64,000 bases of DNA from Notolepis coatsorum (Eukaryota > Chordata > Actinopteri > Aulopiformes > Paralepididae), in NCBI GenBank assembly GCA_963971535.1, contig OZ020590.1:153864034-153928033 (forward strand), written 5' to 3'. Under the pieces are notes generated by a model that saw only the letters and a list, made by a program, of their open reading frames with translations, did not search any database and had not been told where the DNA came from. Made by a program: the position numbers and the translations under genes. Positions 45,643 through 59,300 of this stretch are shown piece after piece. How positions within the stretch are numbered: position 1 is the first letter of the stretch; every line of letters begins with the position of its first letter.

Positions 45643-46212
45643 AGGAGGAAAGATGTTCAAGGAGGGTCTATGAACCCATGTCACACACCTGTGCTTTAAT
45701 TAGTATTTTCTATTTTGTTTTTGGGATATTACAATTGCTGAATGCTTTTATACCTTATTATTTATGTCTGTTTAACGGTGTGATATTAAATATTCAGGGA
45801 TGATGTGGTGTGTGTATGGGTGAACCAAAAGGCAAAGTGAAAGTTAATAAACAAGAGAAAAAAAAAAGAAAGGACGAAGGAGAAGGGAAGAAAGAAGCTC
45901 AAGGAGGGTCTCTGGACCCAGATCACACATACAAGCCTTAGTCAGCATTTATCATCTTTGAGTAGGAATTACCTGTTTATGCCTGTTTAAGGGAGATACA
46001 CAATCAGCCTTTGTATCAAATACCTAGAAAACAACAGTAGGGGAACCAGACAACTAACCATGTGATACCCATGTAAATATTTATGTGCACTGTTTTTTCT
46101 TTTTGTTTTTATTGTGATGCTAGTCTCTTTATTTTTTATTATTTATTTTTTGTAAGTGCTGTCTGTCTAAAAACTGTTAATAAAACATTTAAGTAAAAAA
46201 AAAAAAAAAAAA
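45643..46212 (+). other. LINE A 3' UTR and poly(A)
   Basis: Contains two related segments starting aaggagggtct (near 45659 and 45901), a tandem duplication within the UTR. Ends gttaataaaacatttaag plus A-tract. Confidence 0.75.
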
Positions 46213-46323
46213 GGTAATTTAAAAAGACAATGTTAAATGCAACAGGATTGTCTTAAAACCAAAGAGACTAAGATAATCATTTGAAGATCCTATAATCAAA
46301 AATAGGTTAACATAGGTATTTAA

Positions 46324-47384
46324 GGGGAGACACTGCAGGTGAATAGGGTAAAAAAATTAACTAATAGATATCACAATGAAACTTCCCCAGTTGATTACTT
46401 ATATTAAGACAAGACTTTTTTCTATTACAAGTTTTCTGAAATTGTATGTTTAAATATGCAAATGAGGCATGATCTACTTAAATATGCACTAATTTGCATA
46501 TAATTCCAGGACAGAAATCTGAACATTGGATAAAGCCATTTTCAAAATTATAGTTTCATTTTGTTGACATATTAGAGCCAAAGGTTATTACAGAGGGGAT
46601 TTTGGATATCTCTTTTTATCACTCCATAAATCAGAAAATACTCCATTCAGTAAATTTTTATGGTAAAATTCCATATTTCGCCATGTTTTTAGGAATAAAA
46701 TGTGATATAAATCAGGGTATGAATGCGATATCAACAAACCCTTCTGTAAATACCTTCAGAACATAGATATGAATAGAACTGGAAGGTTTGGTGTATGTGA
46801 GTGCTACTGAAGTGGAGATTTCTGGCTCAGAGTATGAGGAAAAACTCTTAAAACTAATTTTTGGGAAAACGCCTTCAAAGTTCTGTATTGTAAAATGCCA
46901 TACTTTTTTTTTTAAACAGATATTTACAAACACAATACCTAATCAAACCATTAGTAATAGACAACCTAAACACATGCCTGATAACTGAATAATAATAATA
47001 ATGATGTTATTGAACTGAACAGAACTACACACAGGCTACAAACAGTGTAGTACAGTGTAGTACCCCCTAATTGGCAAACTATATTTGAATAGATATCACT
47101 ATGAAACTTTCCCAATTTGTTATGTACATATAAACTAAGAAAAAATATATTGCAAGTTTTCTGAAATGTATGTTTATATATGAAAATGAGGCACTTCCCC
47201 ATTAAATATGTATACATTTATGGATGCAATAAGGCAAAATGATGTAAAATAAACAACTAAATGTGTGTTATTGACGTTTTATTGTCACTAGTTTCATAGA
47301 AGACATGTTTAGGAAGCAAAATATAACAAAATCTCAAAATCAACAAAAAAAGTATATTTGACTATTCACCTGCAGTGTCTCGCC
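46324..47384. mobile_element. TTAA-flanked non-autonomous DNA element, copy 1
   Basis: Termini ggggagacactgcaggtg and, inverted, cacctgcagtgtctcgcc, each flanked by TTAA (46320-46323 and 47385-47388). TTAA duplication suits Kolobok or piggyBac superfamilies; the family is not resolved. Interior subrepeats of about 110 bp (near 46368 and 47090) share tagatatcac, tgaaact and gcaagttttctgaaa-type segments. No coding sequence. Confidence 0.75.
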
Positions 47385-47482
47385 TTAAGACACTAGGAAA
47401 TTCGGCAAAAGAACTAACCTGTTAGGTAATTAAGGTTAAGAAATAATCCGTGGGTTTTAAGTTAGTAAAATCAAATATTTTA

Positions 47483-50479
47483 ATAATCCAGTATTCTGTG
47501 AGCAATTTCAGTCTGAGCTAGCCCAATTTTTAATGTTTAATAATAACTCCGTGGATGATTTCAGGATACTTTGGGACGCTACGAAAGGCTTTGTCAGAAA
47601 TAATGCTATTACTTTCTCTTCAAGTCTTAATAAATCTCAGCTAAAACGAATATCGGAATTAGAAACCATGCTGTCTACCTTGGACCTATCTCAACAGAGG
47701 CATTACTCTCAACAGACTGCCGCCACACTAGCCAATGTTAAGAGTGAACTAAACGATCTTATCAGGAAAAGAGCAGAATCCTCCATCCATAAAGGTAGAG
47801 TAAACCAATACTTTCATGGTAGTTGACCGAGTCAAATATTGGCCAACAAACTACGCAATAGTGATCTTGTAGGAAATATTACTACTGTTACATCAGAAAA
47901 TGGTGAGCTGCTTACAGATCCAAAATTAATCAATACAAGATTTGCAAAATTTTATAATGATTTATATACTACAGAAGGCGAGCGTCCCTCTGAAGAGATT
48001 GAATCCTTTTTAAGTGGCCTTAACCTCTCTGTTTTGTCACCAGTTGAATCAAGTTTAATGGGTGCTCCTATATCATTGCAAGAACTCAAAACATCTCTGG
48101 AAACTATGAATAAAGGCAAGTCTCCAGGGTGGGATGGCATTCCCCCAGAATTTTATTTGCGGTTCTGGGACGTCTTAGGCCCGCTACTACTTGAGATGAT
48201 TAATATATCCATATCTAAAGGCTCCTTAGGGAGAGACGTGAATATGTCCCTAATCTCTCTTTTATTAAAAAAAGGTAAAGATCCAAACCAGTGTTCTAAT
48301 TGGCGCCCTATTTCTTTAATTAATACAGATGCCAAACTATTTTCTAAAGTATTATCTTGCCGTCTTGAAAAGTTTTTACCTAAACTGATTCACCCAGATC
48401 AAAGTGGTTTTGTTAAAAAAAGGCTTTCGTCTGATAATTTGCGACGTCTCCTTCACATTGTCAACTCCGCCTCTCAAGCTAAAGTGTCGTCAGCTGTTCT
48501 CTCTGTTGACGCAGAGAAGGCCTTTGACCGTCTGGAGTGGACCTATCTTTGGGCTGTACTGAAACATATGGGACTAGGTCAAAATTTTATAAATATGGTA
48601 AAAATAATATTTTCTAATCCATCAGCCAGTGTCATAACCGGAGATATTAGTTCTCCTCCTTTCAAAATCACTCGTGGAAGTAGGCAAGGGGATCCGATCT
48701 CTGCAAGCTTGTTTATTTTATCCCTTGAACCTTTAGCCCAAGCTATACGGCAATCAGAAAACATTAAGCCAATCTCTGTAAATTCTACTGATCATCATAT
48801 TTCGCTTTATGCGGATGACATCTTGTTATATATGGAGAATGTATCTCAGTCTCTCTCAAGCCTCCTGAAAATCTTTGAAAAATTCAGTTCAATTTCAAGT
48901 TATAAAATAAACTGGACCAAATCAGCACTAATGTACCTAAGAACCACTCCTAACTCTGTGCTTGACCATGAGATCCCGGTTGTAACACAATTTAAATATC
49001 TTGGTATTGATATATTTCCTTCAATTGAAAAAATTGTGTCCGTAAACTACAATAGAACCATTAGGTCAATCATAAATGATCTCAATCGATGGTGTAATAT
49101 ACCCGTCTCCCTTTCCGGAAGAGTCTCTATTATCAAAATGAACATATTACCTCGAGTAAACTTCTGTAGTTCCATGATTCCTATTGCCCCACCTGTTGCT
49201 CATTGGGAAAATTTACATAGAGCAGTCTCAAAATTTATATGGCGAGGCAAGCGAGCTCGGGTTAAACTTACTACCTTACAAAATGAGCGGCAATCTGGTG
49301 GTTTAACTGTGCCAAATTTTAAGTTATATTTTCAAGCGTTATCATTTCGTCCTCTGTTGAGTTGGTTTAATTTAAATTCTGAGGCCCCCTGGCTTAATAT
49401 TGAAAAACATATTGTGGCGCCGATTCGTTTACAAGACATTGTCTTTACAGATATTTCACTAAAGCAATGTAGATTACGTTATGGTCCGATAATAGCGCAT
49501 GCCATATCTTTATGGCGCAAATATGAAAAGTTACTTAATTGGGATACTAAGTGGCATGAACAGACTCCCTTATTTCATAACCCGTTTTTGCTTAGCGGAG
49601 GCCGCAGTTTTGTAGCTCAATCATGGTCCAACTGTGGCATTCATGTACTTGGCGATGTTATGGAGGACAATGGTCTAAGAACATTCTCAGATCTGAAAGA
49701 GTCATACTTACCTGGCACCTCCTTTTTTTTATATTTACAGCTCCGCTCGGCTATGCGAGCCTATGGAGTTCCATGGACCAAACCAACTACTCACCCGTTA
49801 ATTACTTTCTCTAAAAAAACTGCAGGTCTCTCCAAAGGACAAGTCTCTATAATTTATAAAGATCTATCACAAAGATGTACTTCGTTAATACCTGTTATCC
49901 AATCGTGGAGCACAGAATTGGGATTAGAACACCATCACTATCAATTGGAACAGAGTTTGGGGAAATGTTACTATGGCATCACGAAACCCAAATCATCAGC
50001 AGATTCATTTCAATTTTGTCCATAAAACATATTTAACCCCCCAGAAAGCTTATAGAATGAGACGTGCTATGTCACCAAACTGTACACTTTGTTCTCTAAA
50101 TACTACTGGTACTTTTACACATATGATGTGGGAATGCCCCACAGTTAAAAGTTTCTGGGAACAGATAACTAATTATCTATCTAAAGTATTACAAAAACAT
50201 ATTCCCTGTTGTCCCAAATTACTTCTCCTTAATGATGATGATTATTTAGCTTTAAGTATTGTTCAGAGACGATTTTGGCTGGCAGGAAGTACTGCTGCAA
50301 AAAAAATGTTGGCGCTGCGATGGCAAGCTCCACACTCTCTGCCCTTTAATCACTGGAAACGGTTATTAGCTGATGTTGTAACAATGGAGCTTTCTACAGC
50401 TAGATTAAATGGGGCAAGATATCAAACAATAGATAGCTGGAACCATATTCTCTATCAAGTTAGGACCTTCAATATATAG
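47483..50479 (+). pseudogene. LINE B ORF2p, 5'-truncated copy 2
   Basis: Begins inside the endonuclease-RT linker. It carries the same TGA (47824-47826), the same RT frame (47839-50025, YADD box) and the same late frameshift before the C-terminal piece (to 50479). Truncation results from the duplication breakpoint, not from retrotransposition. Confidence 0.88.
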
Positions 50480-50606
50480 CTAGCAGGACATAACTAATAA
50501 TCTGTATAATTCCTTTTATTTCTTTTTTATTTTTCTTGGTCTTTGTTGAAAGTTTTGTTCAATTAATTTTCTTCTCAGGCCTATGACGGGGTGGGTTGGG
50601 TGGGGG

Positions 50607-50652
<46 letters not shown>

Positions 50653-50867
50653 TATTTATTTTTTGTCAACGGTGGTTGGTGCAGGGGTTAGGGGGTAGGA
50701 GTTTTTTATTTTAAATGAGGCAAGGGGCAAGCCAATGCATGTAATTGGCAAATAATTTAAATGTATGTTTTTATGTGCATTATATGTGCATTGTATGTGT
50801 ATTATATATCCTGCCTTTTCTTCCAAAAAATGAAATAAAAATATATTAAAAAAAAAAAAAAAAAAAA

Positions 50868-53319
50868 CTGGAAGATGCAATTAGTAGAGCTAAAAACAAC
50901 AAGTATCCGGGGAGCGACGGATTCCCATCGGAATTCTACAAGACATTTAGAACTGAATTAGCACCCATGTTAGGGGCGGCGTTCAGACACACGATGGAAG
51001 AGGGGAAAATGCCCCCCCCCTCGTGGAAGGAAGCCATAATCACCACGATACCGAAGGAAGGGAAGGATAGGGAATTATGTAGTAGTTTCAGACCTGTGTC
51101 CATACTTAACGTAGATTACAAGATGTATACATCGATAATATCAAAAAGATTTGAGATGTTTATGCCAGACATTATAGATGAAGATCAAACTGGATTTATT
51201 AAAGGGAGACAGACACAGGACAACGTGAGAAAGACATTACACATAGTAGAGGAGATACAAAAACAAGGGGGTAGCGCGGTACTGATTAGCCTAGATGCAG
51301 AAAAAGCGTTCGACAGTGTGAGCTGGACATTTTTATATAAAACATTGATGAGGTTCGGACTGAACGGGAGGGCGATGAAGATGATCAAGGCGCTATATCA
51401 AGAACCGACAGCGAGGGTTAAGGTGAATGGCAGCTTGACGGATAGAATCAGATTAGAGAGGGCTACCAGACAGGGATGTTGTCTCTCACCGACGCTCTTC
51501 GCCGTTTTCATAGAACCACTGGCACAACTGATCAGACAGACCGAGGACATCAAGGGAGTAAGGATAAAGGGAACGGAATATAAACTAGGCCTATTTGCAG
51601 ACGACGTGATAGTATACATGAGGCAACCAGAAAAGAGCTTCCCGGCACTGATGGATCTACTGAAGGAATATGGCCACTACTCAGGATACAAACTAAACGT
51701 GACAAAGACACAGACCTTAGCATGGAACTATTCTCCAACGACGGAAATTAGAGAACAGTACGGGATAAGATGGGACATGGACAAGATTAAATACTTAGGG
51801 GTGAACATCACGAGAGGGGTGGAGAAACTGTTTGAGGCGAATTATACACAGATAAATCAGAACATCAAGAGAGACCTAGAGAGATGGACAGTAATGCCCT
51901 TGGACTTCAATTCAAGAATAGAGGTCATTAAAATGAACATACTATCAAGGTTACTGTACCTATTCCAGTCACTACCGATACAAATACCACAGAATCAATT
52001 CAGGGAGTGGGACAGACTGATATCGAGGTTCATATGGGCGGGGAGAAGACCACGGGTCAGATATAAAACACTACAACTACCAAAGGAAGAGGGAGGGATG
52101 GCAGTACCCAGCCTACAAGATTATTACTATGCAGCACAACTGAGAGCAGTGACGTGCTGGTGTAACGACAGATATGAAGCAAGATGGAAAGACATTGAAA
52201 AAGAAGGGGAGGGATACAAGGTACAAGCTCTGGTGGGAGATAGGGAACTATTTAAAGAAAAAGAGGGACTATTAGATCCAATCACCAAATGCACCTTGAC
52301 CATATGGAACAGAGTAGTAAAAACACACAAATTGGAGAAGCAGTCAGGGGTCCTGAGATGGGTAGCACATGACAAGAGATTCAAACCAGGGAGGTTAGAC
52401 CATGGATTCAGAAGGTGGGAGAGGGGGGGGGGCAACAGCGATATGCAAAATGACAGAGAAGGGAGAAATGCAGACACTACAAAAATTAAAGGAGAAATTT
52501 GGACTAGAAAACAGGGACCACTTCAGATATCTACAGGTTAGAGACTACTACAACAAAGAAATAAGGGGGGCCAAAGACGAGGAACAGAATGGAATAATAA
52601 AGATGATAGTATGGGCATATGAAGGGGGGCAAGGAAGAGTAATATCAGCAATATACCGGGCTATAATGACCAGCAAGGGACACACGACCGATTATATAAG
52701 GGAGAAATGGGAGAGAGAACTAGAGATAGGAATAACAGGGAAGGAATGGGGGAACATATGCGAGGTACAACATTCAACAACAGGATCGAGAATATGGAAA
52801 GAATTTGGATGGAAAAACATAATCAGATTCTTTATAACCCCAGAGCTGAAGGGAAAATATGCACCAACACAAAAAGCATGCTGGAGGATGTGTGGGAAGG
52901 AGGGGGCAAATCACACGCACATATTCTGGGGATGTCAGAAGCTGAAGGGGTATTGGGAGGAGATAGGGGAAGCAATGATCAGAATATTAGGATACGGGCT
53001 ACCACAAACAGGACTGGTGCTTTACTTAGGAGACCTGACACACGAGGGAATACAAGGGGGGGACACATATTTAATAAAGATAATGTTGATAGCGGCCAGA
53101 AAAGCAATAACGAGACTGTGGTACAAGGAAGACCCACCGACAATAGCAAAATGGGTAGGAATAGTGGAAGAAATACAGGATATGGAAAGGATAACACACA
53201 TGCTGAGGTTACAGGAAGAGAAATTTGGGGAAAGATGGGGAAAGTGGGAGGATTATAAAAGGAACGAGAACGACATCACAGAGGAAGAACCAAATGCAAC
53301 ACAAGAGAGCGAAGGGTAA
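50868..53319 (+). pseudogene. LINE A ORF2p RT part, copy 2
   Basis: Same coding as 41484-41910 plus 43613-45642, joined at the uninterrupted gcctagat site (51289-51296). It keeps the C-run in frame (9 C) but has one extra G in a G-run near 52423-52432 (10 G against 9), which frameshifts it into a second frame ending at 53319. The RT core with the FADD box is intact up to the shift. Confidence 0.88.
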
Positions 53320-53890
53320 AGGAGGAAAGATGTTCAAGGAGGGTCTATGAACCCATGTCACACACCTGTGCTTTAATTAGTATTTTCTATTTTGTTTTTG
53401 GGATATTACAATTGCTGAATGCTTTTATACCTTATTATTTATGTCTGTTTAACGGTGTGATATTAAATATTCAGGGATGATGTGGTGTGTGTATGGGTGA
53501 ACCAAAAGGCAAAGTGAAAGTTAATAAACAAGAGAAAAAAAAAAGAAAGGACGAAGGAGAAGGGAAGAAAGAAGCTCAAGGAGGGTCTCTGGACCCAGAT
53601 CACACATACAAGCCTTAGTCAGCATGTATCATCTTTGAGTAGGAATTACCTGTTTATGCCTGTTTAAGGGAGATACACAATCAGCCTTTGTATCAAATAC
53701 CTAGAAAACAACAGTAGGGGAACCAGACAACTAACCATGTGATACCCATGTAAATATTTATGTGCACTGTTTTTTCTTTTTGTTTTTATTGTGATGCTAG
53801 TCTATTTATTTTTTATTATTTATTTTTTGTAAGTGCTGTCTGTCTAAAAACTGTTAATAAAACATTTAAGTTTAAAAAAAAAAAAAAAAA
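53320..53890 (+). other. LINE A 3' UTR and poly(A), copy 2
   Basis: Near-identical to 45643-46212, followed by the duplicated target site ggtaatttaa (53891-53900). Confidence 0.8.
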
Positions 53891-54001
53891 GGTAATTTAA
53901 AAAGACAATGTTAAATGCAACAGGATTGTCTTAAAACCAAAGAGACTAAGATAATCATTTGAAGATCCTATAATCAAAAATAGGTTAACATAGGTATTTA
54001 A

Positions 54002-55061
54002 GGGGAGACACTGCAGGTGAATAGGGTAAAAAAATTAACTAATAGATATCACAATGAAACTTCCCCAGTTGATTACTTATATTAAGACAAGACTTTTTTG
54101 TATTACAAGTTTTCTGAAATTGTATGTTTAAATATGCAAATGAGGCATGATCTACTTAAATATGCACTAATTTGCATATAATTCCAGGACAGAAATCTGA
54201 ACATTGGATAAAGCCATTTTCAAAATTATAGTTTCATTTTGTTGACATATTAGAGCCAAAGGTTATTACAGAGGGGATTTTGGATATCTCTTTTTATCAC
54301 TCCATAAATCAGAAAATACTCCATTCAGTACATTTTTATGGTAAAATTCCATATTTCGCCATGTTTTTAGGAATAAAATGTGATATAAATCAGGGTATGA
54401 ATGCGATATCAACAAACCCTTCTGTAAATACCTTCAGAACATAGATATGAATAGAACTGGAAGGTTTGGTGTATGTGAGTGCTACTGAAGTGGAGATTTC
54501 TGGCTCAGAGTATGAGGAAAAACTCTTAAAACTAATTTTTGGGAAAACGCCTTCAAAGTTCTGTATTGTAAAATGCCATACTTTTTTTTTTAAACAAATA
54601 TTTACAAACACAATACCTAATCAAACCATTAGTAATAGACAACCTAAACACATGCCTGATAACTGAATAATAATAATAATGATGTTATTGAACTGAACAG
54701 AACTACACACAGGCTACAAACAGTGTAGTACAGTGTAGTACCCCCTAATTGGCAAACTATATTTGAATAGATATCACTATGAAACTTTCCCAATTTGTTA
54801 TGTACATATAAACTAAGAAAAAATATATTGCAAGTTTTCTGAAATGTATGTTTATATATGAAAATGAGGCACTTCCCCATTAAATATGTATACATTTATG
54901 GATGCAATAAGGCAAAATGATGTAAAATAAACAACTAAATGTGTGTTATTGACATTTATTGTCACTAGTTTCATAGAAGACATGTTTAGGAAGCAAAATA
55001 TAACAAAATCTCAAAATCAACAAAAAAAGTATATTTGACTATTCACCTGCAGTGTCTCGCC
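54002..55061. mobile_element. TTAA-flanked non-autonomous DNA element, copy 2
   Basis: Duplicate of 46324-47384, with TTAA at 53998-54001 and 55062-55065. It was copied by the segmental duplication, not by a second transposition. Confidence 0.75.
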
Positions 55062-55096
55062 TTAAGACACTAGGAAATTCGGCAAAAGAACTAACC

Positions 55097-55692
55097 TGTT
55101 AGGTAATTAAGGTTAAGAAATAATCCGTGGGTTTTAAGTTAGTAAAATCAAATATTACACCTTTAAAACGCTAAAGACTCTAGAACAATATTCTTGTTCT
55201 TAAATATTAAGGACGGCCTCCTAAAGGTAATCAAAACGGCCGTGATATGTTTCAGCCAATCAGGATGAAGAGATACTCCCCTCTGACGTAATAATCTAGC
55301 ATATTCCAAGAGGAGGAGTCAAAGCTTTAAAACTAGCATGTACGGTAGAGACAGAGACACATGCTTTTTGAACCCATGCAGAGGACGGCGAATAGAGGAG
55401 CTGCTTGAGCTGAGAACGAGAACAGAATCTCTTTGTTCCTTAGGAAGAAGCCACCGCCATCGAGGAACCACTGAAGACCATTCTTTTTTAATTGTGTTCG
55501 ATTAGTCTGATATTTGATGACAAACGGCATAGTGTTTGCGTCCATCAAATATTATTGCACATACTCCTATTTTTCATTTTGAACCAGATTCATTTGTTGT
55601 TCACTTTTGGACTCTGAAAATAAAAGCGGATCTAAACAGTAGATAATTTCTCTTCTCCTCATTTATGCTTCCACTCTCGGGTCGTTCTACAA
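55097..55692 (+). promoter_or_regulatory. LTR-like promoter region (tentative)
   Basis: Bounded by tgttaggtaatt and gttctaca. It contains a CCAAT box (agccaatcag near 55255), a TATA-like ctttaaaac near 55326 and an aataaa signal at about 55619, in U3-R order on the plus strand. No partner LTR or clear target duplication is seen. The first 60 bases also occur at the end of duplication copy 1, so the breakpoint lies inside this unit. Confidence 0.35.
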
Positions 55693-55699
55693 GACCGTG

Positions 55700-56093
55700 T
55701 TGGTCTTTATAAGTAATAGGGGTTTAACAGACGGACAAAACACAACGCAGGGTATTATATACATCGGGTTTTTAGAGACAGAACCATCCACCCCTATTAC
55801 TATACAGCAAAATAGAAGCAGTGAGAGCAGATGAGACTCTGGTGAGCTGACATCTCTTGTGAAAATGGGAGACACTGCAGCCTGCACTCTGCTCTGCTTT
55901 GTAGGGCGTGGTGCCTCATCACCACACCTGTGTCAATTACAAGGGCGGCCATTTTAATAACATGGAAAACAAAAACAGGAAGAAACAGTGTGTCAATCAA
56001 ACCACCAATTAGTGACAACACACTACAACCACAATGTGAATATGCACCACAGACAGTAAGTATCCCTCCACTATGTGAAAGTAATACGTAACA
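55700..56093 (-). repeat. probable 3' LTR (partial definition) of the SCAN-gag element
   Basis: On the minus strand a G-rich tract (gtgtggggg, 56101-56094) is followed by tgttacgtattac, the arrangement of a polypurine tract and LTR start. The LTR's far end was not fixed. No matching 5' LTR is found upstream of the gag frame, where LINE C now begins. Confidence 0.4.
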
Positions 56094-56329
56094 CCCCCAC
56101 ACCGAAGATTTATGTTCTTCTCCCAACTATAGCCCAAAGAAACCATCACCAAGAGAATGAACATAAATAAATAAGGGGATACTTACCAACCTTACCTATA
56201 AAAAATGCAACCACACACTCTAACATGTGCAGCGCCTGTACTGTGTCGAGCGTGAGCCCCGGTCAAGAGTCACACTCAACTGTACATAAAAAAGAACGTG
56301 ACCCACGAATCCGGAAATACCGTGAGTCA

Positions 56330-59300
56330 CTACCACAAAGTGACAATGGGTGGGCCCCTGTCGAACACGACCCTTAACTCAGTCGAATGCTCCCTACTGA
56401 GGAACATTTGACACCGTTGTTTAGCACAAACAACCCTGTCCTGATACCCGCTCAAGCGAGACCCCTCCAAAATGTATTCAGCTAGGCCTGGATGGAGCGG
56501 AGCTGGTGGAAACACCCGGGCAACTAAACCCCACTCAGCCCCTACCGAGGCGCAAGGCCTAGAAGTCAATCCACCCACCAACACATCACCAAACAAACTC
56601 ATGACAACAGGTCCCTCCGCCGATACAGACCTGACAAACAGAGACAATAAACTGGAGTCAGCATGAGACCCACTGCTCTCAGGACAGAAAACAGGAAAAC
56701 AAAACACAGGCTCCACCTCAACAGGCCGCTCCACCGATACCGACCCGTCAAAAGTAGACAGCAAACTGGAACCACTCACTCGAGAAAAAACAAACTCATC
56801 GCGCTCAGGACAACCAACAGGAAAACCAAAATCAGCATACTCCCCTGGTACCATCACAGCGCCCAACCCCTCCCCACCTGGCACTGCCAGTACAGGAGAC
56901 TGTACTGAGGGCTGTACCCCCGTTAGCTGTACAGGAGACTGTGATTCACGAACATCCAGAGCAGGCACGTCCTCACCGTCCCTGGAACATAGCAACATCA
57001 CATCAGGCACAAAAATATCTGGAGCACCACCCAAAATGGCGTCACAAAAAACAGCATGGTCAGGAACCAAAATGGTGGCACACTCATCAACATTGCGACT
57101 CAAAATGGTGCCACAAAAATTAGGACCGTCATGAGCAACAATGGTGTCACAGACAGCAACAGTGTCATGAGACAAAAAGGTGCCCGATTTGTTTCCACTG
57201 ACATGAGCCAAAATGGTGGCACACACAGTAACATCGTTGTGACACAAAACGGAGACACATGCATCAGCACCAACACGATCAAAAAGGTTGCCACACCGTA
57301 GGCTAGGTCGTGAAGGCTGCTCTCGCTGTACAGGACACAGGTAACTAGGTCGACTAGCATACCCAGTGCCTGGCAGATTGTCAGTGCGGTCAAGTGAACA
57401 AACATCAGAACCACCCACCGACATACCGGGATCATCACCGCTGAAAAGTGACACATCATGAATGTTAGAGCCACTGTAGGAAGGCTGGCAGCCCAATTCT
57501 GGCCTTGTAGCCTCCTCAACCAGAATGGTGCCACATGAAATATCAGAAACGGTGCCACATGAAGTAGCAACATCCTCCTCACTCTCATCCTCCTCATTCT
57601 CCACCTCCAATTCGTCCATGGCCTCAGCCACTGTAAAGGCTGGGAAGCCCTCGAGATACTGCTCCGCCACTTGAGTATCCGGCACGCACGTCACCTCCGG
57701 TTTCACTAGTACTTTACCTCCAGCCAAGTCATTGCCCAAGAGCAACGCTACCCCCTGCATAGGGAGTTTTCCAGTCGCCACTCCGATCACCACTGGTCCT
57801 GACACTAGGGCACAATCAAGAAAGACATTATGCAGCGGCACATTCATCGTGTGCATTCCAAAAGCCTCAATAACAACCCCTGCACCCAACTCCGAGTGGT
57901 GCGTAAAGGGCAGGATACTACTTTGAACAAAAGATTGGGATCCGCCAGTATCACAGAGAATTGTCACCGGTACTTTAGGACCTCCCTCTGTCAACGAAAC
58001 AAACCCTTTACTCCTGAAAGGTGTGTAAAGGTCATCCACTCCTTTGCCATCTAGTGGAGACAGAACAACAGGGTTACGTACAGGTGTATTTATCAACATC
58101 ACTGGTCTGGGTGGGTTAGACGGGCGCTTTTCTGGGTGCAAACGATAACAATTTCCCATCACATATCCTGCACTCCCACAATTCTGGCACTTCCGGGCAT
58201 CATCGCTTCCCCATGCCCCATTAAACTTACCACTACCCCCAGCACTGGAGACCGTAGGCCTATTAGGAGTCCATTTCGGCCTCACCACATCATGCACAGG
58301 ATAATGCTGTCTCTCAAAAGACGTCCTGTGGGTCAAAACATACTCATCAACCAGGACTGCCGCTGCCGAACAGGTCCTGACCTTCCTCTCATTCAAGTAC
58401 ATAGCAATATCCTCAGAGACGCCATATACCTTGAATTCCTCTAATAAGATTAGGTCCCTAATCTCCTCCACTGTGGCGACCTTTTCCGCTGCACACCACC
58501 GGTCAAAAAGCAACTGCTTTTCCCTCACAAACTCCACATAAGACTGAGAGAATTGCTTCCTTAAATTGCTAAATTTCGGGCGGTAAGCCTCAGGGACCAA
58601 TTCATAGGCCTTAAGGATAGCCTGTTTCACCAAAGCATAATCCTTATTATTAGGATACATCGACGCATACACGATCTGTGCCTTACCGCGCAAAGCACTC
58701 TGCATGAGGATAGTCCATTTATCTGCCGGCCAGCCGCAACTGCCAGCTATGTCCTCAAATAATAAAAAAAAACTAACGACATCCCTTTCCAAAAAAAACG
58801 GAACCATGCTTTTCTGCCTAGCCATGTCAAAATCCCTTTGCACATGTACAGCACCAGCACCACCTATATTACGCATCGCCATCCCCCGGTCATATGCTGC
58901 CTGGGCGCGTACCTCCTGTGCCACCTCAATAGCTTCCTGGGCCCGGGCAGCAGCTGCTCTTCTCACCCCAGCAGCTTCCTCAATAGCTTCCTGGGCCTCA
59001 CGTTCTGCTGCTCTGCCCTCACGCTCTGCCCTGGCTGCAGCTGCTCTCCTCATCTCGCTAGCTTCAAGGTCCTCACGGTCTGCCTTGTTAACAGCTGCAA
59101 GCTCACGCGCTGTCCTAAGCTCCTCATCTCGCCCACGCGGTAGCTCAAAGCACTCTCCCTCCTCCTCCAGAGTTTTACCTGCAGCCACACCAAAAACCTC
59201 CAGTGTATTCAGTTCCTCAATTAATTGACTTAACAAGTTCTCATTTTTCTGGCCTGCATCGAGGTCTATTGAAAACCTAGTAGCTACCTGTATTAACTCA

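Larger units (their letters stand above)
47483..55156 (+). repeat. tandem duplication, copy 2 (without hAT)
   Basis: Starts at ataatccag, matching 37988. It ends at caaatatt, matching 47472-47479, after which unique sequence (acacctttaa) follows. Three bases (tta, 47480-47482) separate the copies. Differences from copy 1 are few: the absent hAT, a shorter ATT array, homopolymer length changes and rare substitutions. Confidence 0.93.

Noticed and set aside
54002..55061. An independent second insertion of the TTAA element
   Set aside because: Flanks on both sides match copy 1 as well, so it was carried by the segmental duplication.
56663..58444. Plus-strand frames opposite the SCAN-gag coding region
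   Set aside because: Antisense shadows of the minus-strand frame, which has recognisable domains.
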